Positions 26,628 to 36,025 of a stretch of DNA of 37,451 nt are shown piece after piece (within the stretch, counting starts at the first letter, position 1; every line of letters begins with the position of its first letter). The stretch spans positions 1 to 37,451 of the forward strand of contig CAJAXU010000276.1 in assembly GCA_903948045.1 (NCBI GenBank), written 5' to 3'. Source of the DNA: an uncultured beta proteobacterium. Its GTDB lineage: Bacteria > Pseudomonadota > Gammaproteobacteria > Burkholderiales > Burkholderiaceae_C. Position numbers and translations under genes: made by a program. The notes beneath the pieces are model-generated. The model was not told the DNA's origin and made no database searches. It worked only from the letters and a program-made list of their open reading frames with translations.

Positions 26628-27728
26628 ATGACCCAAGTTTTTCATGATCGATGGATGACCCCATTGGTGCGGCGTCTGGGCCTGACGAACCCGATATTCG
26701 GGTTCTCTCATGGTCGTGAAGTCGTCGCGGCAATCAGTCTGTCTGGGGGCCTGGGAGTGTTGGGTGCCACGCGCAACACACCTGAGGAGATCGAAGAGCA
26801 CCTGAAATGGATACGGACGCAGATCGGTCAACGCCCGTTCGGTGTGAACCTGGTTTTACCAAGCGGCATGCCTGAGGCCGACGATAGGGCGCAGATCGAA
26901 GCACAATTGCCCGTGGGCCACCGAGCCTTTGTGCAAGGCCTGTACGAGCAGTTCCAGGTGCCTGCGCCGACCCGTGCGGGTGTGAGATCCCGCTTTGTGC
27001 GGTCCAACGAGATGGCAGCTCGACAGATCGAAGTCATCTTGGCCTCAGACGTGGATATGGTCGCCTGCGGCATCGGTGCGCCTGATGATGTCGTGCAGGC
27101 CTTGAAGCAAAGAGGCAAAAAGGTCATCGCGCTGGTCGGGTCCCCGCGCCATGCGCGCAGCGCCCTCACAAAACCGCTGGATATTTTGGTCGCCCAAGGC
27201 TATGACGCCGGCGCCCACACCGGAACCATCGGGACCTTCAGCCTGGTGCCACAAATTGTCGATCTGGCTATGGCTGCGGGGGTGCCCGTACTTGCTGCGG
27301 GTGGCGTGGCCAGCGGGCGGCATATCGCGGCAGCGCTGGCCATGGGCGCGCAAGGCGTCTGGATGGGCACCGCCTGGCTGACCACCGAGGAGTATCGGAC
27401 TCACCTCGCGCCCATTACCCTGGAAAAGTTGCTGGCCGCCGGCATAGAAGACACGGTGATCTCACGCGCAGACAGTGGCAAGACCCTGCGCCAGATTCGC
27501 AGCGCATGGAGCGAGGCCTGGGCGGCTCCAGATGCGCCGGCACCGCTCAAGATGCCGCTACAGGACATCCTGGTGGGCGATTTATTGGGTGCCATCGACG
27601 ACCACGACATTGGACCGCTGATGCATTACCCCGCTGGCCAGAGCGTGGGTTATTTCAACCACATTGAGTCTGTGACAGAGCGGATTGAGCGCCTGCTAAA
27701 CGAAACAGTCCATGCCCTGCAGGGTTGA
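26628..27728 (+). CDS. Nitronate monooxygenase / 2-nitropropane dioxygenase-like flavoprotein
   Basis: NPIFGFSHGREVVAAISLSGGLGVLGATRNTPEEI, GYDAGAHTGTIGTFSLVPQIVD, VPVLAAGGVASGRHIAAALAMGAQGVWMGTAWL. Confidence 0.85.
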   Translation: MTQVFHDRWMTPLVRRLGLTNPIFGFSHGREVVAAISLSGGLGVLGATRNTPEEIEEHLKWIRTQIGQRPFGVNLVLPSGMPEADDRAQIEAQLPVGHRAFVQGLYEQFQVPAPTRAGVRSRFVRSNEMAARQIEVILASDVDMVACGIGAPDDVVQALKQRGKKVIALVGSPRHARSALTKPLDILVAQGYDAGAHTGTIGTFSLVPQIVDLAMAAGVPVLAAGGVASGRHIAAALAMGAQGVWMGTAWLTTEEYRTHLAPITLEKLLAAGIEDTVISRADSGKTLRQIRSAWSEAWAAPDAPAPLKMPLQDILVGDLLGAIDDHDIGPLMHYPAGQSVGYFNHIESVTERIERLLNETVHALQG

Positions 27729-27761
27729 GTCCCCACCCTCATCCACATCACCGCGGCCAGC

Positions 27762-29894
27762 ATGACTAGAACCACCCCTGATTTCTCCCGCATGTTCCGG
27801 GCCCGCTCCATCGCGGTGATCGGCGCGTCCACCGACACGAAGAAGCCCAGCGGCCAACCGCTGATGCACCTGCGAAAGCTGGGGTATGCGGGTGCTGTTT
27901 ACCCTGTCAATCCGCGGTATGCCCAGGTACTTGATTGGCCCTGCTACCCCGACGTTGCGGCCCTACCGGAGACACCCGACCTCGCCCTAATCGCCGTAGG
28001 TTCGGGGCAGGTGCTCCAGCGACTAGAGGAGTGTGGCCAAAGAGGCATCCCCTTCGTCATCGTCATCACCTCCGGCTTTTCGGAAATGGGCCCCGACGGT
28101 GCTCTGGCCCAAATCCAGCTGGAGGCAGTAGCTCAGACCTATGGCACCACGCTGCTGGGCCCCAACTGCCAGGGCATGATCAGTGTGGGCGCAGGCTTCA
28201 GTTTGGGATTTGGCTTGCCCTATGGGTTGCGCTACACCAGTGGCCCGATCAGCATGACGTCGCAAAGCGGCGGCTGGGGCAATACGGTGATGATGCTCAG
28301 CGAAAAGGCGGGCCTGGGCTTCCAAAATTACCAATCGATGGGCAACGAGGCCAGCACCACGTCGATGGACTTGGTGGACTGGTTTTTGGATGACCCCCTC
28401 ACTGGCATGGTGGTGTCCTATGTGGAGGGCTGCAAGGATGCCCACCGTCTGGTCAAGTTGGGCCGAAAGGCGCTGCGCGCCGGCAAACCGTACCTGCTTT
28501 GGAAAGTGGGCACATCCGACGCCGGGGCTCGCGCAGCTGCCTCGCATACGGCCAACCTGGGTGGCTCGGCAAAGCTTTACAAGGCAGCCTTTCGGCAAGG
28601 CGGCATCATCGAGGTCACCGATGTGGACGAGCTGATCGACCGCGCCAAAGCGCTGCTGGCGCATCGCCGTCCCAAGGGCCCCAGGGTCGCTGTAGTGACC
28701 TTGTCGGGCGGCGCGGGCGTGCTGCTGGCGGACCACTGCAGCGCGCGTGGTCTACCGCTGCCTGATTTGTTGCCCCAAACTACCGCGCGACTTAAAGCGA
28801 TTCTGCCGCCCTATGCGGGCTTGAACAATCCGATCGATCTGACTGGCAACATCGCAGCCCGGGAAGAAAGCATGATCGAGTGCCTGCAGCTGGTGATTCA
28901 GGATCCGAATGTGGACATGCTGGGCGTGTGCCTGGCCGCCGCCTCCGGTGAGGCCGGCAACCTGCTGGCGGGCTGGGTGGCCCAGGTGGCAACGCAAACC
29001 GACAAACCGGTACTGGTCGCCTGGGTCGCCACCCATCCGGACCAAACCCAGGCCGGTTTTGCCGCACTAGAGATCGCGCAAGTGCCCCGGTACGAAACCC
29101 CGGTGCGGTGTGCCATTGGCATGGAGGCGCTGTGGCGGTTCGTTCAGTCTCAACAGGAAACAGCCCAGATCGACCAGGAACCCATTTACCGCCTGGAGCG
29201 CCCCGCTATGCGAGCAACGCTGGCTGCTGCTGAGCGCGACCTGTCGGAGTTTGACGCCAAGAAGGTGCTGGCTGCCTATGGGCTGACGGTCACAACCGAG
29301 CTCCTAGCCCGGGATGCAGATGCCGCTGTGAATTGCGCCAAGGCAATAGGCTACCCAATTGCGTTGAAAATTGTCTCTGCAGATATTCCGCACAAGACTG
29401 AAGCACGCGGCGTGCGGCTGAACCTGGCAGATGCACAGGGTGTGCGAGATGCCTATGACGCCATCCACCACAGTGTGGCGCTCTACGCGCCACAGGTGCA
29501 GCTTGATGGCGTGCTGGTTCAGGCCATGGTCACAGAGGGTATCGAGCTGATTCTGGGTGTCCAGGATGACCCCCTGTTTGGCTTGGCCATCATGTGCGGA
29601 CTAGGGGGCATTTATGCCGAGGTGTTCAAGGACGTCAGTTTCCGGCTGTTGCCCATCACGCGCAGCGAAGCCGCCAGCATGGTCCAGGACCTGCGCTGCT
29701 TCCCGATCCTGAACGGGGCCCGAGGAAAACCCGCCGCAGACATTGAGGCCTTGGTTGATGCCATCGTCAGTCTGGCCGCCCTGGCACTGGACTTACAGGG
29801 CCGATTCACCGACATCGACATCAATCCACTGTTTGTACGCCCCGCCGGTCAAGGCGTCGTTGTGGGCGATGCGTTGATCAAGATTCGTCCTTGA
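27762..29894 (+). CDS. ADP-forming acyl-CoA synthetase (acetate-CoA ligase family, CoA-binding plus ATP-grasp)
   Basis: ARSIAVIGASTDTKKPSGQPLMHLRKLGYAGAVYPVNPRY, LLGPNCQGMISV, SQSGGWGN, GYPIALKIVSADIPHKTEARGVRLNL. Confidence 0.9.
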   Translation: MTRTTPDFSRMFRARSIAVIGASTDTKKPSGQPLMHLRKLGYAGAVYPVNPRYAQVLDWPCYPDVAALPETPDLALIAVGSGQVLQRLEECGQRGIPFVIVITSGFSEMGPDGALAQIQLEAVAQTYGTTLLGPNCQGMISVGAGFSLGFGLPYGLRYTSGPISMTSQSGGWGNTVMMLSEKAGLGFQNYQSMGNEASTTSMDLVDWFLDDPLTGMVVSYVEGCKDAHRLVKLGRKALRAGKPYLLWKVGTSDAGARAAASHTANLGGSAKLYKAAFRQGGIIEVTDVDELIDRAKALLAHRRPKGPRVAVVTLSGGAGVLLADHCSARGLPLPDLLPQTTARLKAILPPYAGLNNPIDLTGNIAAREESMIECLQLVIQDPNVDMLGVCLAAASGEAGNLLAGWVAQVATQTDKPVLVAWVATHPDQTQAGFAALEIAQVPRYETPVRCAIGMEALWRFVQSQQETAQIDQEPIYRLERPAMRATLAAAERDLSEFDAKKVLAAYGLTVTTELLARDADAAVNCAKAIGYPIALKIVSADIPHKTEARGVRLNLADAQGVRDAYDAIHHSVALYAPQVQLDGVLVQAMVTEGIELILGVQDDPLFGLAIMCGLGGIYAEVFKDVSFRLLPITRSEAASMVQDLRCFPILNGARGKPAADIEALVDAIVSLAALALDLQGRFTDIDINPLFVRPAGQGVVVGDALIKIRP

Positions 29895-29910
29895 CAGGCC
29901 GGCTCAGCCC

Positions 29911-31536
29911 TTAGCCTTGGTCAGACAAAATCATGTCTGCGGCCTTCTCGCCGATGGCGATAGAGGGAGCATTGGTATTCGACGTTGGCATGGTCGGCAT
30001 GACCGATGAGTCCACCACACGCAAACCATCCAGGCCATGTACCCGCAAACGATCATCCACCACGGCCATGGCATCGCGGCCCATGCGGCAGGTGCCGATG
30101 GGATGCCAAGAGGTTTGTCCTGAGCGCTTGAGGTAGTCAAGCAGTGCCTCGTCACTGTCGGTTTCCGGGCCCGGGCGCGTCTCACGCACGATTAAAGCTT
30201 GCAGTGGCCCACTGCTGGCGATTCGGCGCGCCAACCGGGCAGCCCGCAGCAGGGCACGGCAATCGCCTTCCGCGGCAAGGTAGTTTGGGTCGATGATGGG
30301 CGCCTCGGACACATCGGTGCTGCGTGAATGCACACTACCGCGAGACTCTGGGCGAAGCTGAAAAAAACCGATACCAAAGCCCGGGTAGAGGTCCATCCCA
30401 GCCGCAGGGTTATTGGCATAACGATCAGCCCCGGTTTTATGGGTGATCTGGATTTTTGCGTCGGGCTGCAGATCGTTCGGGTCGGTGCGGGCCAGAGCGT
30501 GAACGGTGGCGAGTGGCGCCGCCATGAAGCCCCGGCGCGTCAGCAGGTAATGAGCACCCATCAAAGCCTGGCGCAGCGGGCTGGCCAAAATCTCATTCAG
30601 CGTGATGGCCTTGGTGCATTCATAGGTCAACCGGGACTGGAAGTGATCGATCAGGTTCTCACCAACCCCAGGCAGCGCATGCACGACCGGCAACCCCAGT
30701 CGCTGCAGCAGCGCGGGCTGACCCACCCCCGACAACTCCAGCAATTGCGGCGACTGAATGGGCCCCGCCGACAGGATCACTTCGGCCCTGATGCGAACGT
30801 GGCAGATTTGACCCTTATGGCGGTATTCGACGCCGACTGCGCGTCGGCCCTCAAAGACGATGCGCGAGGCCACGGCTTGAGTCCGCATTTCCAACCCGGT
30901 TGGCGCATCGGGGCCCAGATAGCCCTTGGCAGTGCTGCAGCGCCTCCCTTGCTGGATAGAAACTTGCAGATAGCCCACACCCTCGTAGCATCCGCCGTTG
31001 TAGTCAGGGGTGGACGGTATACCTGCTGCATTGCAAGCGGCCAAAAAAGCGTCTGGCAACTCACTAGGGCGATCAGCCAAGGCCGTCAGCCGGATCGGAC
31101 CGCTACGCCCCCGTTGTGCCGGATCGCCAAAGTTGGTTGACTCGATGCGTTTGAAATAGGGCAACAAATCATCCCAGCCCCAACCGCGATTGCCGAGAGC
31201 ACGCCAGCGGTCATATTCTGCCGGGTCACCACGCACCCACAAGTTGCCGTTGACCGAGCTTGAGCCGCCTGGCACGCGACCGCGCGGCCAATAGACCTGC
31301 TGCCCTCCCAGGTGGGCCTGTTTTTCGGTGTGAAAAGGCCAAACGTAACGCGGGTCCATCAACAGCTTGCCCACGCCTAAGGGTACTTCGACCCAAAAAT
31401 CCCGGTGGCGGGGCTCGCCCGCTTCAAGCAACAAGACACGAGTACCTGGTCGATCCGCCAACCTGCGTGCCAGCGCAGCCCCAGACGAACCAGCGCCAAT
31501 GACCACATAGTCAACGGTCTGTGTGGGTGCGATCAT
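29911..31536 (-). CDS. GMC-family FAD oxidoreductase, copy 2
   Basis: VDYVVIGAGSSGAALARRLADRPG, GGSSSVNGNLWVRGDPAEYDRW, TSWHPIGTCRMGRDAMAVVD, VVDSSVMPTMPTSNTNAPSIAIGEKAAD. Confidence 0.92.
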   Translation of the reverse strand: MIAPTQTVDYVVIGAGSSGAALARRLADRPGTRVLLLEAGEPRHRDFWVEVPLGVGKLLMDPRYVWPFHTEKQAHLGGQQVYWPRGRVPGGSSSVNGNLWVRGDPAEYDRWRALGNRGWGWDDLLPYFKRIESTNFGDPAQRGRSGPIRLTALADRPSELPDAFLAACNAAGIPSTPDYNGGCYEGVGYLQVSIQQGRRCSTAKGYLGPDAPTGLEMRTQAVASRIVFEGRRAVGVEYRHKGQICHVRIRAEVILSAGPIQSPQLLELSGVGQPALLQRLGLPVVHALPGVGENLIDHFQSRLTYECTKAITLNEILASPLRQALMGAHYLLTRRGFMAAPLATVHALARTDPNDLQPDAKIQITHKTGADRYANNPAAGMDLYPGFGIGFFQLRPESRGSVHSRSTDVSEAPIIDPNYLAAEGDCRALLRAARLARRIASSGPLQALIVRETRPGPETDSDEALLDYLKRSGQTSWHPIGTCRMGRDAMAVVDDRLRVHGLDGLRVVDSSVMPTMPTSNTNAPSIAIGEKAADMILSDQG

Positions 31537-31548
31537 CGAGCAAGAACC

Positions 31549-32166
31549 TCAGGCGGTCGATGTGGAGAGCCAGGCACTGAGCGCTTCTGCTTCCTGCCCC
31601 ATGCGGCTGAACTGACGATCAGGCACTTCCGATTGCGGCATTGCTGGCCCGAAACGAGCCGGCGCAGGTGTGATGGTCAGTTCAACAAAACCTGGGCCAA
31701 CCATAGCCATAAGGCTGGGCAACTGCGCGATCCAGTCATGCAGCGAGTCAATCCGCCGGGCATGCTTGTAACCGGCCGCCAAGGCCAGGGCAGGAAAGTC
31801 GACGCATTGGTTGCCAGGCACCGTCAAATTGGAGCCCCCTGTGAATTGCGTGCCATTGTTAGCCAGTATATGGAGGTACTTGGCCGGCGCCTGCGTACTG
31901 ACGGTTACAAGCCCCCCAAGTGCCATCAACAGGCTTGCGTCGCCGTCAACCACCAATACCTGTCGGTCAGGCCTGGCCAAGGCCAGGCCCAGTCCCAGAC
32001 CTGCAGCGCCGCCCATCAAGGGTACCGAGCCCATGCGACCCTCATGCATTTGCAGCTGGTCGAAAGCAAACATCGAGCTCATGGTCGCGACCACAATGGC
32101 CTCACCCCCGGCGGCCGCACGCGCCGCCACAATCGCGCCGCAAGCCTCTGTGATCGTCATCGGCAT
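31549..32166 (-). CDS. TPP-dependent enzyme, beta/C-terminal subunit (ComE-like), copy 2
   Basis: Start MPMTITEACGAIVAARAA; GSVPLMGGAAGLGLGLALARPDRQVLVVDGDASLLMALGGLVTVSTQAPAKYLHILANNG. Confidence 0.78.
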   Translation of the reverse strand: MPMTITEACGAIVAARAAAGGEAIVVATMSSMFAFDQLQMHEGRMGSVPLMGGAAGLGLGLALARPDRQVLVVDGDASLLMALGGLVTVSTQAPAKYLHILANNGTQFTGGSNLTVPGNQCVDFPALALAAGYKHARRIDSLHDWIAQLPSLMAMVGPGFVELTITPAPARFGPAMPQSEVPDRQFSRMGQEAEALSAWLSTSTA

Positions 32167-32185
32167 GGGTTTCTCCGGTACCGGT

Positions 32186-32716
32186 TCATGTCCAAGCCAA
32201 GGGTGCCCCCACCAGCAGTGCTGTGGCGGTTCGCCTCGAATGCGCATGCTCAAAGGCGGTGCGTACCTGGTCAAGATCCGACGCCTGCTCCAACCGAAAA
32301 TATTCGACGCCAAGCGCGGCCAGTACGGGCTCCAACAGCCTGACCATATTGCGGTTTGAGTGCGCTGGATCATGCCCAAAGTTGTCGAATTCACGACCGA
32401 ACTGCCCAACCATGAACACCAAAGGGATCTGCGCATCGAGCGCCACCGCGCGGATGGTATTAATGCAGGCGTACAGGCCCTGATTCTGGATCACGATCAC
32501 CGGTCGCTGGCCCCCGATGGTCAGGCCTGCGGCCACAGTGACAGCCTGATCCTCGGCGCAGCAAGGGACCAGCGTGAGCCCGGGCTCCCCAGACTCCAGG
32601 CGCACGTGTAGGGCTAATTGCACCCAGTCCGGAACGGTGACCACATGGTCGCAGCCGACCTCACGGAGCCTTTGCAGCACGGCAGAAGCGGGTATGTGCG
32701 GGTCCATGGTGGTCAT
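32186..32716 (-). CDS. TPP-dependent enzyme, alpha/N-terminal subunit (ComD-like), copy 2
   Basis: DHVVTVPDWVQLALHVRLESGEPGLTLVPCCAEDQAVTVAAGLTIGGQRPVIVIQNQGLYACINTIRAV; paralogue of 8638-9177. Confidence 0.75.
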   Translation of the reverse strand: MTTMDPHIPASAVLQRLREVGCDHVVTVPDWVQLALHVRLESGEPGLTLVPCCAEDQAVTVAAGLTIGGQRPVIVIQNQGLYACINTIRAVALDAQIPLVFMVGQFGREFDNFGHDPAHSNRNMVRLLEPVLAALGVEYFRLEQASDLDQVRTAFEHAHSRRTATALLVGAPLAWT

Positions 32717-32746
32717 CGCTGCGGAGGCGCCGTGTATTGGCTGCGG

Positions 32747-33742
32747 CTACTCTGCCTTGATATTGCCTTTGCGGATCACTTCAGCCCATGTCGCGACATC
32801 GGTACGTATCGTCTCAGCAAATTGGTCCGCGGTACGCGGCTGCATGTTCGCCAAACCCAGCGACTCCCAGCGCTTGGCGTATTCGGGAGACTGCATGGCG
32901 CGGTTGACTGCGGCGTTAAGGCGCTCGACGATGGCGCGCGGTGTCCCGGCCGGAGCGACCAGGCAGTACCAGGTCGCGATCTGGAAATTAACGCCTTGCT
33001 CCGTTAAGGTTGGCACGTCCGGCAGCGAAGGCTCTCGATTCGGACCACTGACCGCCAGCGCCCGAAGCTTCCCGGCCTTGATAAGGGACAAGGCTGCGGC
33101 AGGAGCCGAAAAGCCAGCTTGCAAACGCCCGCCCATGATCTCGACATTGGACTCCGCAGCAGACTTATAAGGCACGTGCTGCATCTTTAGCCCCGTGCTC
33201 TGCAGAACGATTTCCATACTTAAATGGCCCGCAGAGCCGATGCCCCAGGAACCATAGGACCCCGACTCCGCGGGCCGCCTGCGCATCTCGGCAAGGAACT
33301 CCTGAACATTTTTCGCAGGGAAGTCGGCAGACACCACCAGGAAATTGCCACCCGAACCAATTTGGGCGACGGCGGCGAAATCCTTGGCGCCGTCGTAACC
33401 CGCATTGGGGTACAGACTTTGGTTGACCACCTGAGCCGCCGCATAGCTGAACAGCAACGTATAGCCGTCAGCCGGCGCCTTCGCGACCTCCCGGCTCCCA
33501 ATCATGCCATTGGCACCTGGCTTGGCTTCAACCACAAACGGTTGCTTGAAAAGGCTGGACAGCGACTCGGCAAAAACCCGAGCAACAAGATCGGTCCCAC
33601 TACCGATCCCGCTGGGAACGATCAGTTTGACCGGTTTGGTGGGCCAGCTGTCCTGGGCCATCGCTGGCAACTGCGAAGCCAGTGTGCAAATGACGGCCAA
33701 ACGAGCAAGAAAGGCGGTGGTGCGACGGCGACATAACATCAT
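32747..33742 (-). CDS. Tripartite tricarboxylate transporter substrate-binding protein (Bug family)
   Basis: Signal peptide; WPTKPVKLIVPSGIGSGTDLVARVFAESL...EAKPGANGMIGSREVAKAPADGYTLL. Confidence 0.9.
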   Translation of the reverse strand: MMLCRRRTTAFLARLAVICTLASQLPAMAQDSWPTKPVKLIVPSGIGSGTDLVARVFAESLSSLFKQPFVVEAKPGANGMIGSREVAKAPADGYTLLFSYAAAQVVNQSLYPNAGYDGAKDFAAVAQIGSGGNFLVVSADFPAKNVQEFLAEMRRRPAESGSYGSWGIGSAGHLSMEIVLQSTGLKMQHVPYKSAAESNVEIMGGRLQAGFSAPAAALSLIKAGKLRALAVSGPNREPSLPDVPTLTEQGVNFQIATWYCLVAPAGTPRAIVERLNAAVNRAMQSPEYAKRWESLGLANMQPRTADQFAETIRTDVATWAEVIRKGNIKAE

Positions 33743-33957
33743 GTTTTCCCCTTAAAGACGATCGGATTACCCCAATTCAAGCAGACAAAGTGGAAAACAA
33801 CATCCAAGCGCCTGCCAGCGATGCCGCGGTCCCCACGCGGTGCATCATGGCACAGCATCCTGCTACCGTCAAATTATTGTTTGTATTGTCAAATATTCAG
33901 AACATACAGGCGATTTCTTTATACTGGTGCTCCCGCAGCAACTTAAGAAGCCTTGTC

Positions 33958-34749
33958 ATGGCGCGCACGACGCAGAAATTGTTTGATATGCATGGCAAAA
34001 CCGCCCTCGTCACGGGCGGGTCGCGCGGCCTGGGTCTGCAAATGGCCGAGGCCCTCGCAGAGGCGGGCGCCCGCGTGGTGGTCACTTCCCGCCATGCGGC
34101 CGATCTCGAAACAGCGGCCGACCAATTGAATGAAAGGGGGCTGGACGTCAGTTGGATTGCGGCCGACTGCGCGCTGGAAGCCGACATCCGTCGTCTCGGC
34201 GCAGAAACGCTTGCACGCTTAGGCCATGTTGATACGTTGGTCAACAACGCCGGTGCCGCTTGGGAGGCGCCGGCGGAAGACCATCCGACCGAGGCCTGGG
34301 ACAAGGTCATGAACGTCAATGTGCGGGGTTATTTCCTGCTGAGTCAGTACCTCGGCAAACATTGCATGATCAATCGAGCCAGTGGCAGCATCATCAACAT
34401 GTCATCCAATGCAGGACTGGGTGGCAACCCCAAGGGCATGAATATGCTGGCCTACAACACGTCGAAGGGCGCAGTGATCAATTTCACCCGCGCCCTGGCT
34501 GTCGAATGGGGCCAGTACAACATCCGCGTCAACGCCATCTGCCCCGGTTTTTTCCCCAGCAAGCTGTCCGCCACCACCATCAAACGACGCGGCTACGACG
34601 AGATGGCTTCACACGCACCGCTCAACCGCCTGGGCGATGACGAAGACCTCAAGGGGCTTTGCCTGCTGTTGGCCGCTGATGCCGGCAAACACATCACGGG
34701 ACAATGGATCGCCGTCGATGGCGGCGTGAGCATCATCACCGGCGGTTGA
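33958..34749 (+). CDS. Short-chain dehydrogenase/reductase
   Basis: [65 protein letters not shown]. Stop codon directly abuts the thiolase stop. Confidence 0.9.
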   Translation: MARTTQKLFDMHGKTALVTGGSRGLGLQMAEALAEAGARVVVTSRHAADLETAADQLNERGLDVSWIAADCALEADIRRLGAETLARLGHVDTLVNNAGAAWEAPAEDHPTEAWDKVMNVNVRGYFLLSQYLGKHCMINRASGSIINMSSNAGLGGNPKGMNMLAYNTSKGAVINFTRALAVEWGQYNIRVNAICPGFFPSKLSATTIKRRGYDEMASHAPLNRLGDDEDLKGLCLLLAADAGKHITGQWIAVDGGVSIITGG

Positions 34750-35952
34750 TCACACCCGCTCAATGATCAGCGCAATGCCCTGGCCGACGCCGATGCACAT
34801 GGTGCACAGCGCGTAGCGGCCGGCGGTGCTGTGCAGCTGGTTTACCGCGGTGGTCACCAGGCGTGCGCCGCTGGCACCCAGCGGGTGACCCAGCGCGATG
34901 GCGCCGCCCCAGGGGTTGACGCGCGGGTCATCGTCCTGCAGCCCAAGCTGGCGCAGCACGGCCAGGCCCTGCGCGGCAAAGGCTTCATTAAGCTCGATCA
35001 CATCGAGCTGGGCCAGGCTCAGGCCGGTCAAGGCCAGCACCTTTTGCGTGGCTGGTGCCGGGCCGATGCCCATGATGCGCGGCGGCACACCGGCGGTGGC
35101 CATGCCAACCACGCGCGCCCGGGGGGTGAGGCCATGGCGGGCGGCGCTGGCCTCGTCGGCCAGCAGCAGGGCGCAGGCGCCGTCGTTCACGCCGCTGGCG
35201 TTGCCGGCCGTCACGGTGCCGTCGGGCCGCACAATGCCCTTGAGCCGGGCCAGCGCCTCCAGGCTGGTTTCACGCGGGTGTTCGTCCTGCTCCACCACCA
35301 GGGCGTCGCCCTTTTTCTGCGCGATGGTGACGGCACAAATTTCGCGGGCCAGGTGGCCGGCCTGCTGCGCGGCCACCGCCTTCGTCTGACTGGCCAGCGC
35401 CATGCGGTCCTGCGCCTCACGCCCGATCTTGAAGTCGGTGGCGACGTTCTCGGCGGTCTCGGGCATGGCGTCCACGCCGTACTGCTCTTTCATCAGTTTG
35501 TTGATGAAACGCCAGCCAATGGTGGTGTCGTAGACCGCGTTGCTGCGGCTGAAGGCGCTGTCCATCTTGGGCATGACAAACGGGGCGCGGCTCATGCTCT
35601 CCACGCCGCCGGCAATCATCAGGCCGGCCTCGCCCGAGCGGATAGCGCGGGCAGCGGTGCCCACCGCGTCCAGCCCCGAGCCGCACAGGCGGTTGATGGT
35701 GGCCCCCGGCACGTCAATCGGCAGGCCGGCCAGCAGGCTGCTCATATGCGCCACATTGCGGTTGTCTTCGCCGGCCTGGTTGGCACAGCCAAATAGCACA
35801 TCACTGACAGCCGCCCAGTCCACCTGCGGGTTGCGCGCCATCAAAGCCTTGATCGGGATGGCGCCCAGGTCGTCGGTGCGCACGCTGCTGAGGGCCCCAC
35901 CATAGCGGCCGAAGGGGGTGCGAATGGCGTCACAGATGTAGGCGTGGGTCAT
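34750..35952 (-). CDS. Thiolase (beta-ketoadipyl-CoA / acetyl-CoA acyltransferase)
   Basis: MTHAYICDAIRTPFGRYGG; NRLCGSGLDAVGTAARAIRSGEAGLMIAGGVESMSRAPFVM; NEAFAAQGLAVLRQLG; GGAIALGHPLGASGARLV; CTMCIGVGQGIALIIERV. boxA context suggests a PcaF/PaaJ-type role. Confidence 0.9.
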   Translation of the reverse strand: MTHAYICDAIRTPFGRYGGALSSVRTDDLGAIPIKALMARNPQVDWAAVSDVLFGCANQAGEDNRNVAHMSSLLAGLPIDVPGATINRLCGSGLDAVGTAARAIRSGEAGLMIAGGVESMSRAPFVMPKMDSAFSRSNAVYDTTIGWRFINKLMKEQYGVDAMPETAENVATDFKIGREAQDRMALASQTKAVAAQQAGHLAREICAVTIAQKKGDALVVEQDEHPRETSLEALARLKGIVRPDGTVTAGNASGVNDGACALLLADEASAARHGLTPRARVVGMATAGVPPRIMGIGPAPATQKVLALTGLSLAQLDVIELNEAFAAQGLAVLRQLGLQDDDPRVNPWGGAIALGHPLGASGARLVTTAVNQLHSTAGRYALCTMCIGVGQGIALIIERV

Positions 35953-36025
35953 GTTGATGAGATCGATTGGGTGGGTGGCCGTGGATAGAGGTGGATTCTC
36001 GTTGACGCGGAGCGGCCAGACCGCC

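Noticed and set aside
24781-34749. Possibility that the second GMC/TPP cassette arose by a recent tandem duplication of the first
   Set aside because: Proteins are clearly homologous but diverged throughout and flanking genes differ, so separate acquisition or old paralogy is more likely.
34831-35796. 321-aa plus-strand ORF antisense to the thiolase
   Set aside because: No motif; thiolase signatures occupy the other strand.
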